A stretch of DNA of 64,000 nucleotides from contig NZ_KB912942.1 of assembly GCF_000383915.1 (NCBI RefSeq), positions 7,747,279 to 7,811,278 of the forward strand. The letters run 5' to 3'. This DNA is from Amycolatopsis benzoatilytica AK 16/65 (GTDB lineage: Bacteria > Actinomycetota > Actinomycetes > Mycobacteriales > Pseudonocardiaceae). The notes under the pieces are model-generated. The model did not search any database. It had not been told where the DNA came from and worked only from the letters and a program-made list of their open reading frames with translations. Of this stretch, positions 17,446 through 25,302 are shown piece by piece. Every line of letters begins with the position of its first letter. Positions within the stretch are counted from its first letter, which is position 1. Both the position numbers and the translations under genes were made by a program.

Positions 17446-18057
17446 TTATCGCGGTTCCACCGGGAGGTTGAAGCGCACCAGTGCGGTTCGGTCACCGCTC
17501 ACCTCCAGTTCGGTGACGGCGGCGTTGTCCAGCCGGGGGAAGACGGTGCGATAGCGCTCCAGCGGGATGCCGAGCAGCTGGCAGAGAGTGAGCCGCAGCA
17601 GGGTGTTGTGGGCGACGACCAGCGCGGTTCCGCTGGTCGCGGCGGCGATCGCCCGGATCGCGCCGGCACCGCGCTCGGCGGCCGCGACCGGATCGTCCGC
17701 GCCGGGGAACGCGCCGGCGACCGGATCGGCGAGGAATTGCTCCACCGCGTCCGGGTTAGATCGCCGCACCTCGTCGCGGGTGCGTCCCTCGGCGATTCCG
17801 AAATGGGTTTCCCGCAGGTCGTCGATTATTTCCGGGCTCAGATCGAGCGCTTTGGCGGCCGGTTCCACCGTGCGGAGAGCGCGGTGCTGCGGGGAGCAGA
17901 ACAGCGCGTCCGGTTTCACTCGGCAGGCGTACCCGGCCAGCGCGTCGGCCTGGCGGATCCCCTCGGCGGTCAGGGCTACCTCGCTGGTGCCCGCGTACCG
18001 GTTTTCCGCGTGCCATTCGGTCTGTCCGTGCCTGGCCAGTAGCAGCCGTGCGCCCAC
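17446..18057 (-). CDS. histidine phosphatase family protein (phosphoglycerate-mutase-like)
   Basis: The 203-residue protein has the RHGQT motif near residue 10, which holds the phospho-acceptor histidine. The acid ETHFG lies near residue 84, and the second histidine is in VVAHNT. In this family similar proteins are either cofactor-dependent mutases or sugar-phosphate phosphatases; the short length favours a phosphatase. GTG start at 18057. It heads the left arm and is followed by the regulator after seven bases. The substrate is probably an intermediate of the polyol block, which is inferred from context only. Confidence 0.8.
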   Translation of the reverse strand: MGARLLLARHGQTEWHAENRYAGTSEVALTAEGIRQADALAGYACRVKPDALFCSPQHRALRTVEPAAKALDLSPEIIDDLRETHFGIAEGRTRDEVRRSNPDAVEQFLADPVAGAFPGADDPVAAAERGAGAIRAIAAATSGTALVVAHNTLLRLTLCQLLGIPLERYRTVFPRLDNAAVTELEVSGDRTALVRFNLPVEPR

Positions 18058-18073
18058 TCGCGTTCTCCTCGTG

Positions 18074-18119
18074 GTGTGAACACTCTTGCTAACTTCTCAA
18101 TCTCGATGTTAACTTAACA
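18074..18119. promoter_or_regulatory. divergent promoter with shared motifs and a palindrome
   Basis: Between the phosphatase (minus) and HAD (plus) starts lie GTGTGAAC overlapping AACACTCTTGC (18074-18089), both shared with the other promoter of the locus. The palindrome TGTTAACTTAACA (18107-18119, 6-base arms around C) is also here. The segment is AT-rich against its surroundings, as expected for the operator region of the DeoR-type regulator. Confidence 0.5.
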
Positions 18120-18162
18120 TTGCTCGTGTGAGGCGGGCTCGCGATCTGAAGGGATCTGGTGG

Positions 18163-18846
18163 ATGACGCTCGACGCGGTGGTGTTCGACCTCGACGGTGT
18201 CCTGGTGGAAAGTGAACACCTCTGGGAGGAGAACTGGGTTGCTTTCGCCGCTCGTCACCAGGTCGAGTGGACGGCGGAGGACACGGCTTCGGTACAGGGC
18301 ATGAGCGCGCCCGAATGGGCCGCCTATCTCGCGCGCCGGTGCGGTGTGCCGGACCGGGTGGACGAGGTGGAACGCGCGGTGGTCGACGGCATGATCGCCT
18401 CGATCGAAGCGGGGGAGGCGCCCTTGCTGCCGGGAGCGGACGCGATGGTGCGCGAGGTCAGCGAGCGGGTTCCGGTCGCGCTGGCGTCGTCGGCCGCGCG
18501 CCGGGTGATCGACGCCGTGCTTGAGAAGCACCGGCTCGCCGCGGAGTTCACCGCGACGGTCTCCAGCGCCGAGGTCGAACGCGGCAAGCCGAGCCCGGAC
18601 GTGTACCTGGAGGCGGCCGCCCGGCTCGGCAAAACGGGCGGGGAATGCCTAGGGGTGGAGGACTCCAGCAATGGCATCCGGGCCGCGGCCGCGGCCGGGC
18701 TCACCGTGATCGCGCTGCCCAACCCCACGTATCCGCCGAAGCCGGACGCGCTGGAACTGGCGAGCGCGGTGGCCGAGAGCAATGACGACGTCCGGGTGAA
18801 GCTCCTGGCCTACTTGGCCGGAGAACCGGTTGCGGCGAGGGACTGA
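18163..18846 (+). CDS. HAD-superfamily phosphatase / beta-phosphoglucomutase-like
   Basis: This 227-residue HAD hydrolase has motif I VVFDLDGVLVES, motif II as SSAARR, motif III lysine in ERGKPSPDVY, and motif IV GVEDSSNG. The cap is the helical type used by phosphoglucomutase-like and small sugar-phosphate phosphatases. It is the first gene of the right arm. The next gene starts three bases after its stop, so the operon is tightly packed. It may recycle or detoxify sugar phosphates made by the neighbouring kinases. The substrate cannot be read from sequence. Confidence 0.85.
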   Translation: MTLDAVVFDLDGVLVESEHLWEENWVAFAARHQVEWTAEDTASVQGMSAPEWAAYLARRCGVPDRVDEVERAVVDGMIASIEAGEAPLLPGADAMVREVSERVPVALASSAARRVIDAVLEKHRLAAEFTATVSSAEVERGKPSPDVYLEAAARLGKTGGECLGVEDSSNGIRAAAAAGLTVIALPNPTYPPKPDALELASAVAESNDDVRVKLLAYLAGEPVAARD

Positions 18847-18849
18847 GCC

Positions 18850-20538
18850 ATGACGACCTTGGGATCCGCGGACACGTTCAAGCGGCAGTGGCTGGACGGG
18901 TTCGTCACCGCATACGGCCGCACGGTCCGGAAGGTGCCCGACGCGTACGGCGTGGTCCGTCGCGCGGCACCGGCGAATCCGGGCAAGGTCGCGGTTGTGA
19001 TCGGCGGCGGCTGCGGCCATTACCCGGCGTTCGCGGGTCTCGTCGGACCCGGGCTCGCCGACGGCGCGGTCGTCGGCGACGTCTTCACCAGCCCGAGCGC
19101 GGAGCAGGTCTACCGCACCGCGCGGGCAGCGGACAACGGTGCGGGCGTCCTCTTCGGGTTCGGCAACTACCAGGGCGATGTGCTCCACTTCGGGCTCGCC
19201 GCCCGTCGGCTGGCTGCGGAAGGCATCCAGAGCCGAACCATCCTGGTCACCGACGACATCGCGAGCGGCCCGGCGACCGAACCGGAGCGGCGGCGCGGCG
19301 TGGCGGGCGACTTCCTGGTGTTCAAGATCGCGGGTGCGGCCGCGGAGCGCGGCTACGACCTCGACGAGGTCCATGCGGTCGCGGCGAAAGCGAACGCGCG
19401 CACGCGGACGTTCGGCGTGGCGTTCGGCGGCTGCACGCTGCCCGGTGCCGACGCACCGCTGTTCACCGTGGCGGAGCAGGAAATGGAGCTCGGTCTCGGC
19501 ATTCACGGCGAGCCGGGCGTCCGGACGGTGGGCCGGTTGTCCGCCGCGGAGCTGGCCGACGAACTGGTCGACGGCCTGCTGCCGGAACTGCCGCCCGGAG
19601 ACGGCCGGGTCGTCCTGCTGCTGAACGGGCTGGGCCGCACCAAGTACGAGGAAATGTTCGTCACCTACCCCCGGGCGCACGAGCGGCTGGCGGAGGCCGG
19701 GCTCAGCCCGGTGCATTCGGAGGTCGGCGAGTTCGTCACGTCCCTCGACATGGCCGGGGTGTCGTTGTCGATCCTGGTGCTGGACGACGAACTGGCCGAA
19801 CTGTACGCCGCGCCGTGCGACACCCCCGGCTACCGCACCAGCGGGGCCGCGCTGACGACGGTCGCCTTGGAGTCCACAGTGGACGAATTGCTGACCGAAG
19901 AGGCACCGGGAACCAGCCTGGTCGACCGGGTGCTCACCGCGGGCCTGCGGCGCATCGAGGAGAACGAAGCTGAGCTGGGGCGGCTCGATGCGGTAGCGGC
20001 GGACGGCGACCACGGCATCGGCATGACGCGCGGTATGCGCGCGGCAGTCGCCGCGGCGCGAAGGGAGCCGGACACGGTGGCTGGCGCGTTGCTGGCCGCT
20101 GGCACCGCATTCGCCGATGCCGCGGGCGGTGCTTCCGGTGCGCTGTACGGGGTGCTGCTGGCGGAAACCGGTGCCAGCCTGCGTGGCGTAGCGGCCAGGG
20201 AGATCACCACGGCGCAGCTCGCCGACGCGGTCGACAGGGCGGTTCGCGCGTTCTGTGAGCTGGGCAAGGCCGAGCCGGGTGACAAGACGATGCTCGACGC
20301 GATCGAGCCGTTCCGCGCCGCGCTGCGGGAGCAGGCCGGTTCGGAAGTAGCGCAGGCATGGCGGAAAGCGGCCAGTGCCGCTGCCGCCGCCGCGAAGGAA
20401 ACCGCGCATCTGCGGCCGGCCAAGGGACGCGCGGCACGGCTCGCGCAACGAAGCCAAGGTCATCCGGATCCAGGTGCGATGTCGTTCTCGCTGCTGGTCA
20501 CGGCCGTGGGCGAGGAGTTGGAAAGGAGCGCGGACTGA
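18850..20538 (+). CDS. fused DhaK-DhaL ketose kinase, erythrulose kinase-like
   Basis: The 562-residue ATP-dependent kinase of the dihydroxyacetone kinase family joins DhaK (about residues 10-335) and DhaL (about 350-562). H219 in GLGIHGEPG is the histidine that binds the ketose covalently in this family. The substrate loop reads GGGCGHYPAF with H57, where classical dihydroxyacetone kinases have GSGHEPxH. That change is what I remember of D- and L-erythrulose kinases (DerK/LerK) from mycobacterial tetritol catabolism. DhaL carries the nucleotide-binding ADGDHGIG near residue 385 and GGASGALYG. The stop overlaps the isomerase start (TGATG). Phosphorylation of a tetrulose is therefore the favoured, unproven, role. 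Confidence 0.85.
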   Translation: MTTLGSADTFKRQWLDGFVTAYGRTVRKVPDAYGVVRRAAPANPGKVAVVIGGGCGHYPAFAGLVGPGLADGAVVGDVFTSPSAEQVYRTARAADNGAGVLFGFGNYQGDVLHFGLAARRLAAEGIQSRTILVTDDIASGPATEPERRRGVAGDFLVFKIAGAAAERGYDLDEVHAVAAKANARTRTFGVAFGGCTLPGADAPLFTVAEQEMELGLGIHGEPGVRTVGRLSAAELADELVDGLLPELPPGDGRVVLLLNGLGRTKYEEMFVTYPRAHERLAEAGLSPVHSEVGEFVTSLDMAGVSLSILVLDDELAELYAAPCDTPGYRTSGAALTTVALESTVDELLTEEAPGTSLVDRVLTAGLRRIEENEAELGRLDAVAADGDHGIGMTRGMRAAVAAARREPDTVAGALLAAGTAFADAAGGASGALYGVLLAETGASLRGVAAREITTAQLADAVDRAVRAFCELGKAEPGDKTMLDAIEPFRAALREQAGSEVAQAWRKAASAAAAAAKETAHLRPAKGRAARLAQRSQGHPDPGAMSFSLLVTAVGEELERSAD

Positions 20539-20993
20539 TGCGCATCGTGGTGGCGGCGGACAACGCCGGGGTCGAGCTGAAGAACCAGTTGCGCGACCTG
20601 CTTCAGGCCGACGAGCGCGTCGCCGAAGTGACCGATCTTGGCGTGCCCGACGCGGCGGACGACCGGGCGTATCCGCTGCTGGGCCTGGCCGCGGCGGAGG
20701 CGATCGCGCGCGGCGAAGCGGACCGCGGCGTCCTCGTCTGCGGTACCGGGATCGGCATGGCGATCTCGGCGAACAAGGTTCCGGGCGTGCGAGCGACGGT
20801 CGCGCACGACTCGTACTCCGCCGAGCGGTCGATCAAATCGAACGACTGCCAGGTGATCACCTTCGGGGCGCGGGCGATCGGCCCCGAGGTGGCGAAGAAG
20901 ATCGTGGCCGAGTGGGTCGGGTACCGCTTCGACCCGGAGTCGGCGAGCGCGACCAAGGTCGCGCACATCACCGAATACGAGAACGCCCACTGA
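20538..20993 (+). CDS. RpiB/LacAB-family isomerase, probable erythrulose-4-phosphate isomerase
   Basis: The 151-residue RpiB-fold sugar-phosphate isomerase keeps the catalytic cysteine C68 in VCGTGIGMAISANKVPG and the AHDSYSAER block with H90. The conserved N-terminal D-H pair of true ribose-5-phosphate isomerases is D8-N9 here. Loss of this histidine is also seen, to my memory, in EryI-type isomerases acting on tetrose phosphates. Together with the overlapping kinase gene this points to conversion of erythrulose 4-phosphate to erythrose 4-phosphate, which would enter the pentose phosphate pathway. GAAAGGAG precedes the ATG. Confidence 0.85.
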   Translation: MRIVVAADNAGVELKNQLRDLLQADERVAEVTDLGVPDAADDRAYPLLGLAAAEAIARGEADRGVLVCGTGIGMAISANKVPGVRATVAHDSYSAERSIKSNDCQVITFGARAIGPEVAKKIVAEWVGYRFDPESASATKVAHITEYENAH

Positions 20994-21046
20994 CCTGAGC
21001 GCCGGTCGTGGCGCACAATCGGCACAGAGCGAGTGAGGGAGCAGAG

Positions 21047-22087
21047 TTGCACATTCTCGCTGCGGGAGACCACTTCGTCAGTCCCGGCCTGCTGGCCGGA
21101 GCCGTCCGCGCGGAGCTCGGCGGCGACCACCAGGTCGCCGAGCTCACGCTGCCGTGGCCGGTTGAGCCGTTCGGGCCGGTCGGCACCGTGCTGGAGGCCA
21201 GCGGCACCGAGGAGCAAGTGATCGAAGCCCTCGCTGGCGCCGAGGCCGTCGTCACGCAGATGGCCCCGTTCACCAAGCAGGTGTTCGCGGCCGCGCCGAA
21301 GCTCAAACTCGTCTCGGTGTGCCGCGGCGGGCCGGTCAACGTCGACCTCGCGGCGGCCACCGAGGCCGGCGTCGCGGTCACTTACGCGCCGGGCCGCAAC
21401 GCCGGCGCGGCGGCCGAGTTCGCGGTCGGCATGATTCTCGCCGCGATGCGGCGGATCTCGACCTCGTCCGCGGAATTGCTCGCCGGCACCTGGCGCGGCG
21501 ACTACTACGCCTACGACCAGGCTGGGCTCGAACTGGCCGGCACCACGGTCGGGCTCGTCGGCTACGGCGCGATCGGCTCCCGGGTCACCAAGGTCCTCGT
21601 CGCGTTCGGCGCGAACGTCCTCGTGGCCGACCCGTACGCCGACCGCGCCGCCGTGGCGGCCGACGGAGCGCAGCTGGTCGAACTCGACGAACTGCTCAGG
21701 CAGAGCCGGGTCGTCAGCCTGCACGCGCGGCTCACCGAGGAGACCCGGCACCTCATCGACGCCAGCAAGCTCGACCTGCTGCCACCGGGCGCAGTGCTGG
21801 TGAACACCGCGCGCGGCGGCCTGCTCGACTACGCGCCGCTGCCCGAAGCCCTGCGTTCCGGCCGGCTCGGCGCGCTCGCGCTGGACGTCTACGACGTCGA
21901 GCCGCCACCCGCCGACTGGGCCCTGCGCGACGCGCCGAACGTGATCGCGACCCCGCATCTCGCTGGCGCGAGCCGGCAGACGGCGGAGCGGGCGGCCGCG
22001 ATCGTCGCCGCCGAGGTCGGCCGGTACGCGCGCGGCGAGCAGCTGGCGAATCTGGCGAATCCCGAGGTACTGGAGCGGCGGCCGTGA
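21047..22087 (+). CDS. D-isomer-specific 2-hydroxyacid dehydrogenase
   Basis: This 346-residue NAD(P)-dependent dehydrogenase belongs to the phosphoglycerate dehydrogenase superfamily. The Rossmann motif is VGLVGYGAIGSRV. The catalytic arginine lies in NTARGGLLDY and the catalytic histidine in ATPHLAGAS. The likely start is TTG at 21047, since GAGGGAG sits just upstream; a GTG at 21008 in the same frame has no ribosome site. The stop overlaps the next kinase (GTGA). An oxidized sugar acid or glycolate-type product is a likely substrate. The family does not allow a specific call. Confidence 0.85.
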   Translation: MHILAAGDHFVSPGLLAGAVRAELGGDHQVAELTLPWPVEPFGPVGTVLEASGTEEQVIEALAGAEAVVTQMAPFTKQVFAAAPKLKLVSVCRGGPVNVDLAAATEAGVAVTYAPGRNAGAAAEFAVGMILAAMRRISTSSAELLAGTWRGDYYAYDQAGLELAGTTVGLVGYGAIGSRVTKVLVAFGANVLVADPYADRAAVAADGAQLVELDELLRQSRVVSLHARLTEETRHLIDASKLDLLPPGAVLVNTARGGLLDYAPLPEALRSGRLGALALDVYDVEPPPADWALRDAPNVIATPHLAGASRQTAERAAAIVAAEVGRYARGEQLANLANPEVLERRP

Positions 22088-23532
22088 TCGTCGGGGTCGA
22101 CATCGGAACGTCGCTCACCAAAGCCGTGGTGTTCGACGACGACGGCAGCTCGATCGCGAGCGCGTGCACGCCTTCGGAGGTGCACCACCTTCCGGGCGGC
22201 CGGGTCGAGCAGGACCTCGACCAGGTCGTCGGCACGGTCGCGACGGTGGTTCGCGAGGTGGCGGCCGCGCTGCCGGAACCGGTGTCCGCGCTGGCGTTGA
22301 CCGGACAAGGCGACGGGCTCTGGCTTCGCGACGAGACGGGTGCGGCGGTGCACCCCGCCATCTCCTGGCTCGACGGCCGGGCGAACGCGGTGCTCTCCCA
22401 ATGGCAGGCCGACGGGGTGGCCGCGGAAGTGTTCCGCCGCACCGGTTCCGGGATGTTCCCGGGTTGCGCGGCGGCCATCATGTCCTATTTGGACACCCAA
22501 GAACCCGCGGTGCTGGACCGCGCCGCAGTGGCCGGCTACTGCGTGGACGCGGTGCTGCAGCGGCTCACCGGCGAGATCACCGTGGACGTTTCGGACGCTT
22601 CGCTGCCGTTTCTCAACCCGGTCACCCGCGGCTACGACGACGCGGCGATCGATGCCTGCGGCCTCGGACATCGCCGGTCGCTGTTCGCGAAGCCGGCTCC
22701 GGCGAAGTCGGTCTTCCAGCTCGACCGTCGCGGTGCGGAATTGCTCGGGCTGCCGGTGGGACTGCCGGTCACCGCCGGGCCGTTCGATCTCCCGGCGAGC
22801 GCGATCGGCGCTGGGGTGCGGCGGCCGGGAGACGGCATTCTCACCGCAGGGACCACCCTCGCCTGCCAGGTGCTCACCGATGATCCGAGCTTCGACCCCG
22901 ATGCGGAGCCGGCTGGCATGTTCCTCTGCACCCCGGACGAGGCGGAGTACCTGCATGCCATGCCCGCGATGGTCGGCACCGCAGGCATTGACTGGGCGTG
23001 TGCGGTGCTCGGCATCGACGTCGAGCAGGTCGATCCGCTGCTGGCGAGCAGCGAGCCAGGCGCTCGGGGCGTCCGCGCGTTGCCGTTTCTTTCGGTATCG
23101 GGAGAACGCGCTCCGTTCGTCGACGCCGGTGCGCGAGCCCAGTTCTCCGGCCTGAGCCTGGAAACCGGCCGCGCCGACCTCGTACGGGCCTTGTGCGAGT
23201 CGATCGCTTACGCCGCAAGGCATTGCTTCGAAGCAGCCGGGCTCTCGGGCCAGCTTTACGCCTGCGGCGGCGGGGTGCGCTCGCCCGAGTGGCTGCGCAT
23301 TTTCGCCGATGTGCTCGGCCGTCCGGTCGTCATTCCCAGCGACCCCGGCGTCGGGGCGCGGGGTGCGGTGCTGACGGCGGCTGCCGCGCTGGGCATGCCC
23401 TATGATCGGGACCGCTGGGCCGCGAACTCGCGCACGGTGGAGGCGCGTCCCGAGAATGCGGCTCACTACGAGCGCGGTTACGCCGACTACCAGACCTCGC
23501 TGGCCGCGGCACGCGGACTCTGGGGGTTGTGA
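22084..23532 (+). CDS. FGGY-family carbohydrate kinase, erythritol/xylulose kinase-like
   Basis: This 482-residue kinase has both FGGY domains. Visible marks are IVGVDIGTSLTKAVVFD at the N-terminus, ALTGQGDGLWL with the substrate-side residues, the ATP-site stretch TAGTTLACQV, and YACGGGVRSPEWLRIFADVLGRPV near the C-terminus. The LTGQGDG pattern recalls erythritol kinase (EryA), but xylulose-type substrates are possible. It is clearly a different subfamily from the kinase at 13800, so the locus seems to phosphorylate at least two substrates. It overlaps both neighbours, indicating tight co-translation. Confidence 0.85.
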   Translation: MIVGVDIGTSLTKAVVFDDDGSSIASACTPSEVHHLPGGRVEQDLDQVVGTVATVVREVAAALPEPVSALALTGQGDGLWLRDETGAAVHPAISWLDGRANAVLSQWQADGVAAEVFRRTGSGMFPGCAAAIMSYLDTQEPAVLDRAAVAGYCVDAVLQRLTGEITVDVSDASLPFLNPVTRGYDDAAIDACGLGHRRSLFAKPAPAKSVFQLDRRGAELLGLPVGLPVTAGPFDLPASAIGAGVRRPGDGILTAGTTLACQVLTDDPSFDPDAEPAGMFLCTPDEAEYLHAMPAMVGTAGIDWACAVLGIDVEQVDPLLASSEPGARGVRALPFLSVSGERAPFVDAGARAQFSGLSLETGRADLVRALCESIAYAARHCFEAAGLSGQLYACGGGVRSPEWLRIFADVLGRPVVIPSDPGVGARGAVLTAAAALGMPYDRDRWAANSRTVEARPENAAHYERGYADYQTSLAAARGLWGL

Positions 23533-24182
23533 TGATTCTGGAGCAAGAACGGGCAGCAGTCTGCGAATACGCCCGCCGCCTGACCGCGGACGGCTTGGTC
23601 GTGGGCACCTCCGGCAACGTATCCGCCCGCGCTGGCGACCTGGTAGCCGTGACCCCGACCGGTGTCGACTACGCGGACCTGACGCCCGCTGACATTCCGG
23701 TAGTGGATCTAGAAGGCACCCTCGCCGACGGCACCCTGAAGCCGACGAGCGAACTCCCGATGCACCTGGCTGTCTACACCCGCGCCGTTGACCCGGACCA
23801 GGTCCCGGTCAACGCCGTGGTGCACACCCACTCAGTCCACGCCACCGCAGTGTCCACTTTGGTCACCGAAGTCCCGCCGATCCACTACATGCTGGCGGCG
23901 ATCGGACCCACCGCGCGAGTAGCGCCGTACGCGACCTACGGCACCACCGAACTGGCCGACGCAATGCTCAAGGCCTTGGACGCCCGTCGCGGCTGCCTGC
24001 TCGCCAACCACGGCACGATCACCTACGGCGATACGTTGTCGAGCGCGTACAGCCGCGCCCAGCAATTGGAATGGGTGTGCCAACTGTGGCTGGTGGCCCG
24101 TTCCGCCGGTACTCCGACGCTGTTGCCACCGGCGGAAATTGAGCAGGTCGTGGAGAAACTCAAGGGCTACGGCCAACGCTGA
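23532..24182 (+). CDS. class II aldolase (fuculose/ribulose-phosphate aldolase-like)
   Basis: This 216-residue zinc aldolase belongs to the FucA/AraD family. The phosphate-binding GTSGNVSAR (residues ~25-33), the catalytic/metal region TSELPMH, the zinc ligands in VVHTHSVHA and NHGTITYG are all present. It would split a ketose 1-phosphate into dihydroxyacetone phosphate and an aldehyde. The ATG at 23532 has GGGGG upstream and shares one base with the kinase stop; a GTG one codon earlier is the alternative. It is the last gene of the right arm, and the next gene is on the other strand 21 bases away. Confidence 0.88.
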   Translation: MILEQERAAVCEYARRLTADGLVVGTSGNVSARAGDLVAVTPTGVDYADLTPADIPVVDLEGTLADGTLKPTSELPMHLAVYTRAVDPDQVPVNAVVHTHSVHATAVSTLVTEVPPIHYMLAAIGPTARVAPYATYGTTELADAMLKALDARRGCLLANHGTITYGDTLSSAYSRAQQLEWVCQLWLVARSAGTPTLLPPAEIEQVVEKLKGYGQR

Positions 24183-24203
24183 GGCGCGCGTCTGCGGGAG
24201 CCA

Positions 24204-24908
24204 CTACTGAGCGGGTGGGTACCCGTCGGACTGCGCTTGCGGGTAGCCCGGCGGTACCGGTGCTCCCTGCCCCGGATAGCCGTTCTGCGGGAACGGGTTC
24301 GCCGGCCCGGGCGGAATCGGTGCACCCGGCTGCGCCGGATATCCGGCCTGGCCGGGGAACCCCGATGCCGGGTAGCCGATCTGCGAAGCGTGTCCTGGAT
24401 ATCCCGGTGGCACCGCCCATCCGGGCTGCCCGTAGCCCGTTGCGGGGCGCGGCGGAGTCGCATCCGGCAGCACCTTCGCCACCGGCGGCAGCCAGACCAT
24501 GATCGCGACCAGTCCGGCGAGAATGGCAGTCGCGCCCACTTGGCCCCGGATGGTGTCGATCGTCCGGTGGAGCAATTCCGAGGAGGCGACAGCTGCGAGC
24601 AACGCCTGTGGAATCGCGAATCCCACGAGAATGCGCGCAGCTCGCACCCGCCGCAGTGCGAGCATAACCGCTCCGACCGCGGCCAGGACGCCGAGCACTG
24701 CCAGCAGGGGGTTGATGAAGCTGCGGCCATGCCACGAGTCGTTGATCATCCTGGCCGCCAAGGCCCAGATCACGACCAGTTCGCAGTAGCCGATCACACC
24801 CGCGATCAGCAAGGCGAGCAGACGCGCCGCCGGTTCCTCTGAGCCGTCGCTCCGTAGCCCGCTGAGTTGCGGTCCCCCGGCTGGTCCGGGCATGCCGGGA
24901 TACGCCAT
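24204..24908 (-). CDS. four-helix membrane protein with Pro/Gly/Tyr-rich cytoplasmic tail
   Basis: I do not recognise a named family for this 234-residue protein. Four hydrophobic segments lie near residues 30-52, 66-88, 94-114 and 125-145. The last 90 residues are low complexity, with repeated PGYP, YPAQPG and similar motifs, as in many actinobacterial membrane proteins. The ATG at 24908 follows GAGGGAG. It is convergent with the aldolase gene, with only 21 bases between the stops and no obvious hairpin. Confidence 0.7.
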   Translation of the reverse strand: MAYPGMPGPAGGPQLSGLRSDGSEEPAARLLALLIAGVIGYCELVVIWALAARMINDSWHGRSFINPLLAVLGVLAAVGAVMLALRRVRAARILVGFAIPQALLAAVASSELLHRTIDTIRGQVGATAILAGLVAIMVWLPPVAKVLPDATPPRPATGYGQPGWAVPPGYPGHASQIGYPASGFPGQAGYPAQPGAPIPPGPANPFPQNGYPGQGAPVPPGYPQAQSDGYPPAQ

Positions 24909-25010
24909 GTTTTCTCCCTCAGTAGCCGATTCGTCGCGTTCAGTGTACGAGACGGGTGCGACATAAATCAGCCTGTTGTCCGCAGGTCGCGCCCGGCTAG
25001 GTCAGCGGGA

Positions 25011-25229
25011 TCAGCGAACCCCATGCTGCTGACTGCGTCGAAGCGGGTTGCGAGCCGTTCTGATGCTGAATTCGAGTACAGGATGACCGATGCGAACGGC
25101 ATCGGCAGGTAGTTGGGTCCGCCCGGGCAGCGGGGTGATGTCCATGGTGAGCAGCCGCCGCGGACCGGGATGTGTATCTGGGTACGGGATCACGTTCGGC
25201 GGCGCGGCCCGCTCAGACGGCTCGGTCAT
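25011..25229 (-). CDS. small hypothetical protein
   Basis: This is a possible 72-residue protein beginning MTEPSERAAPPNVIPYPD. The support is a good ribosome site (AGGAG six bases before ATG 25229) and an open frame that fills most of the gap between two minus-strand genes. Codon use is typical of the genome in the first half and poorer in the second, so it may be decaying. No domain, signal or membrane segment is visible. Confidence 0.35.
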   Translation of the reverse strand: MTEPSERAAPPNVIPYPDTHPGPRRLLTMDITPLPGRTQLPADAVRIGHPVLEFSIRTARNPLRRSQQHGVR

Positions 25230-25302
25230 GGAGATCTCCTGCTGAACAACGGGCAACGCCTAACGGAGCCGGTCCAGGCCGGCCGCCGGCCAGGTCCAGC
25301 AA

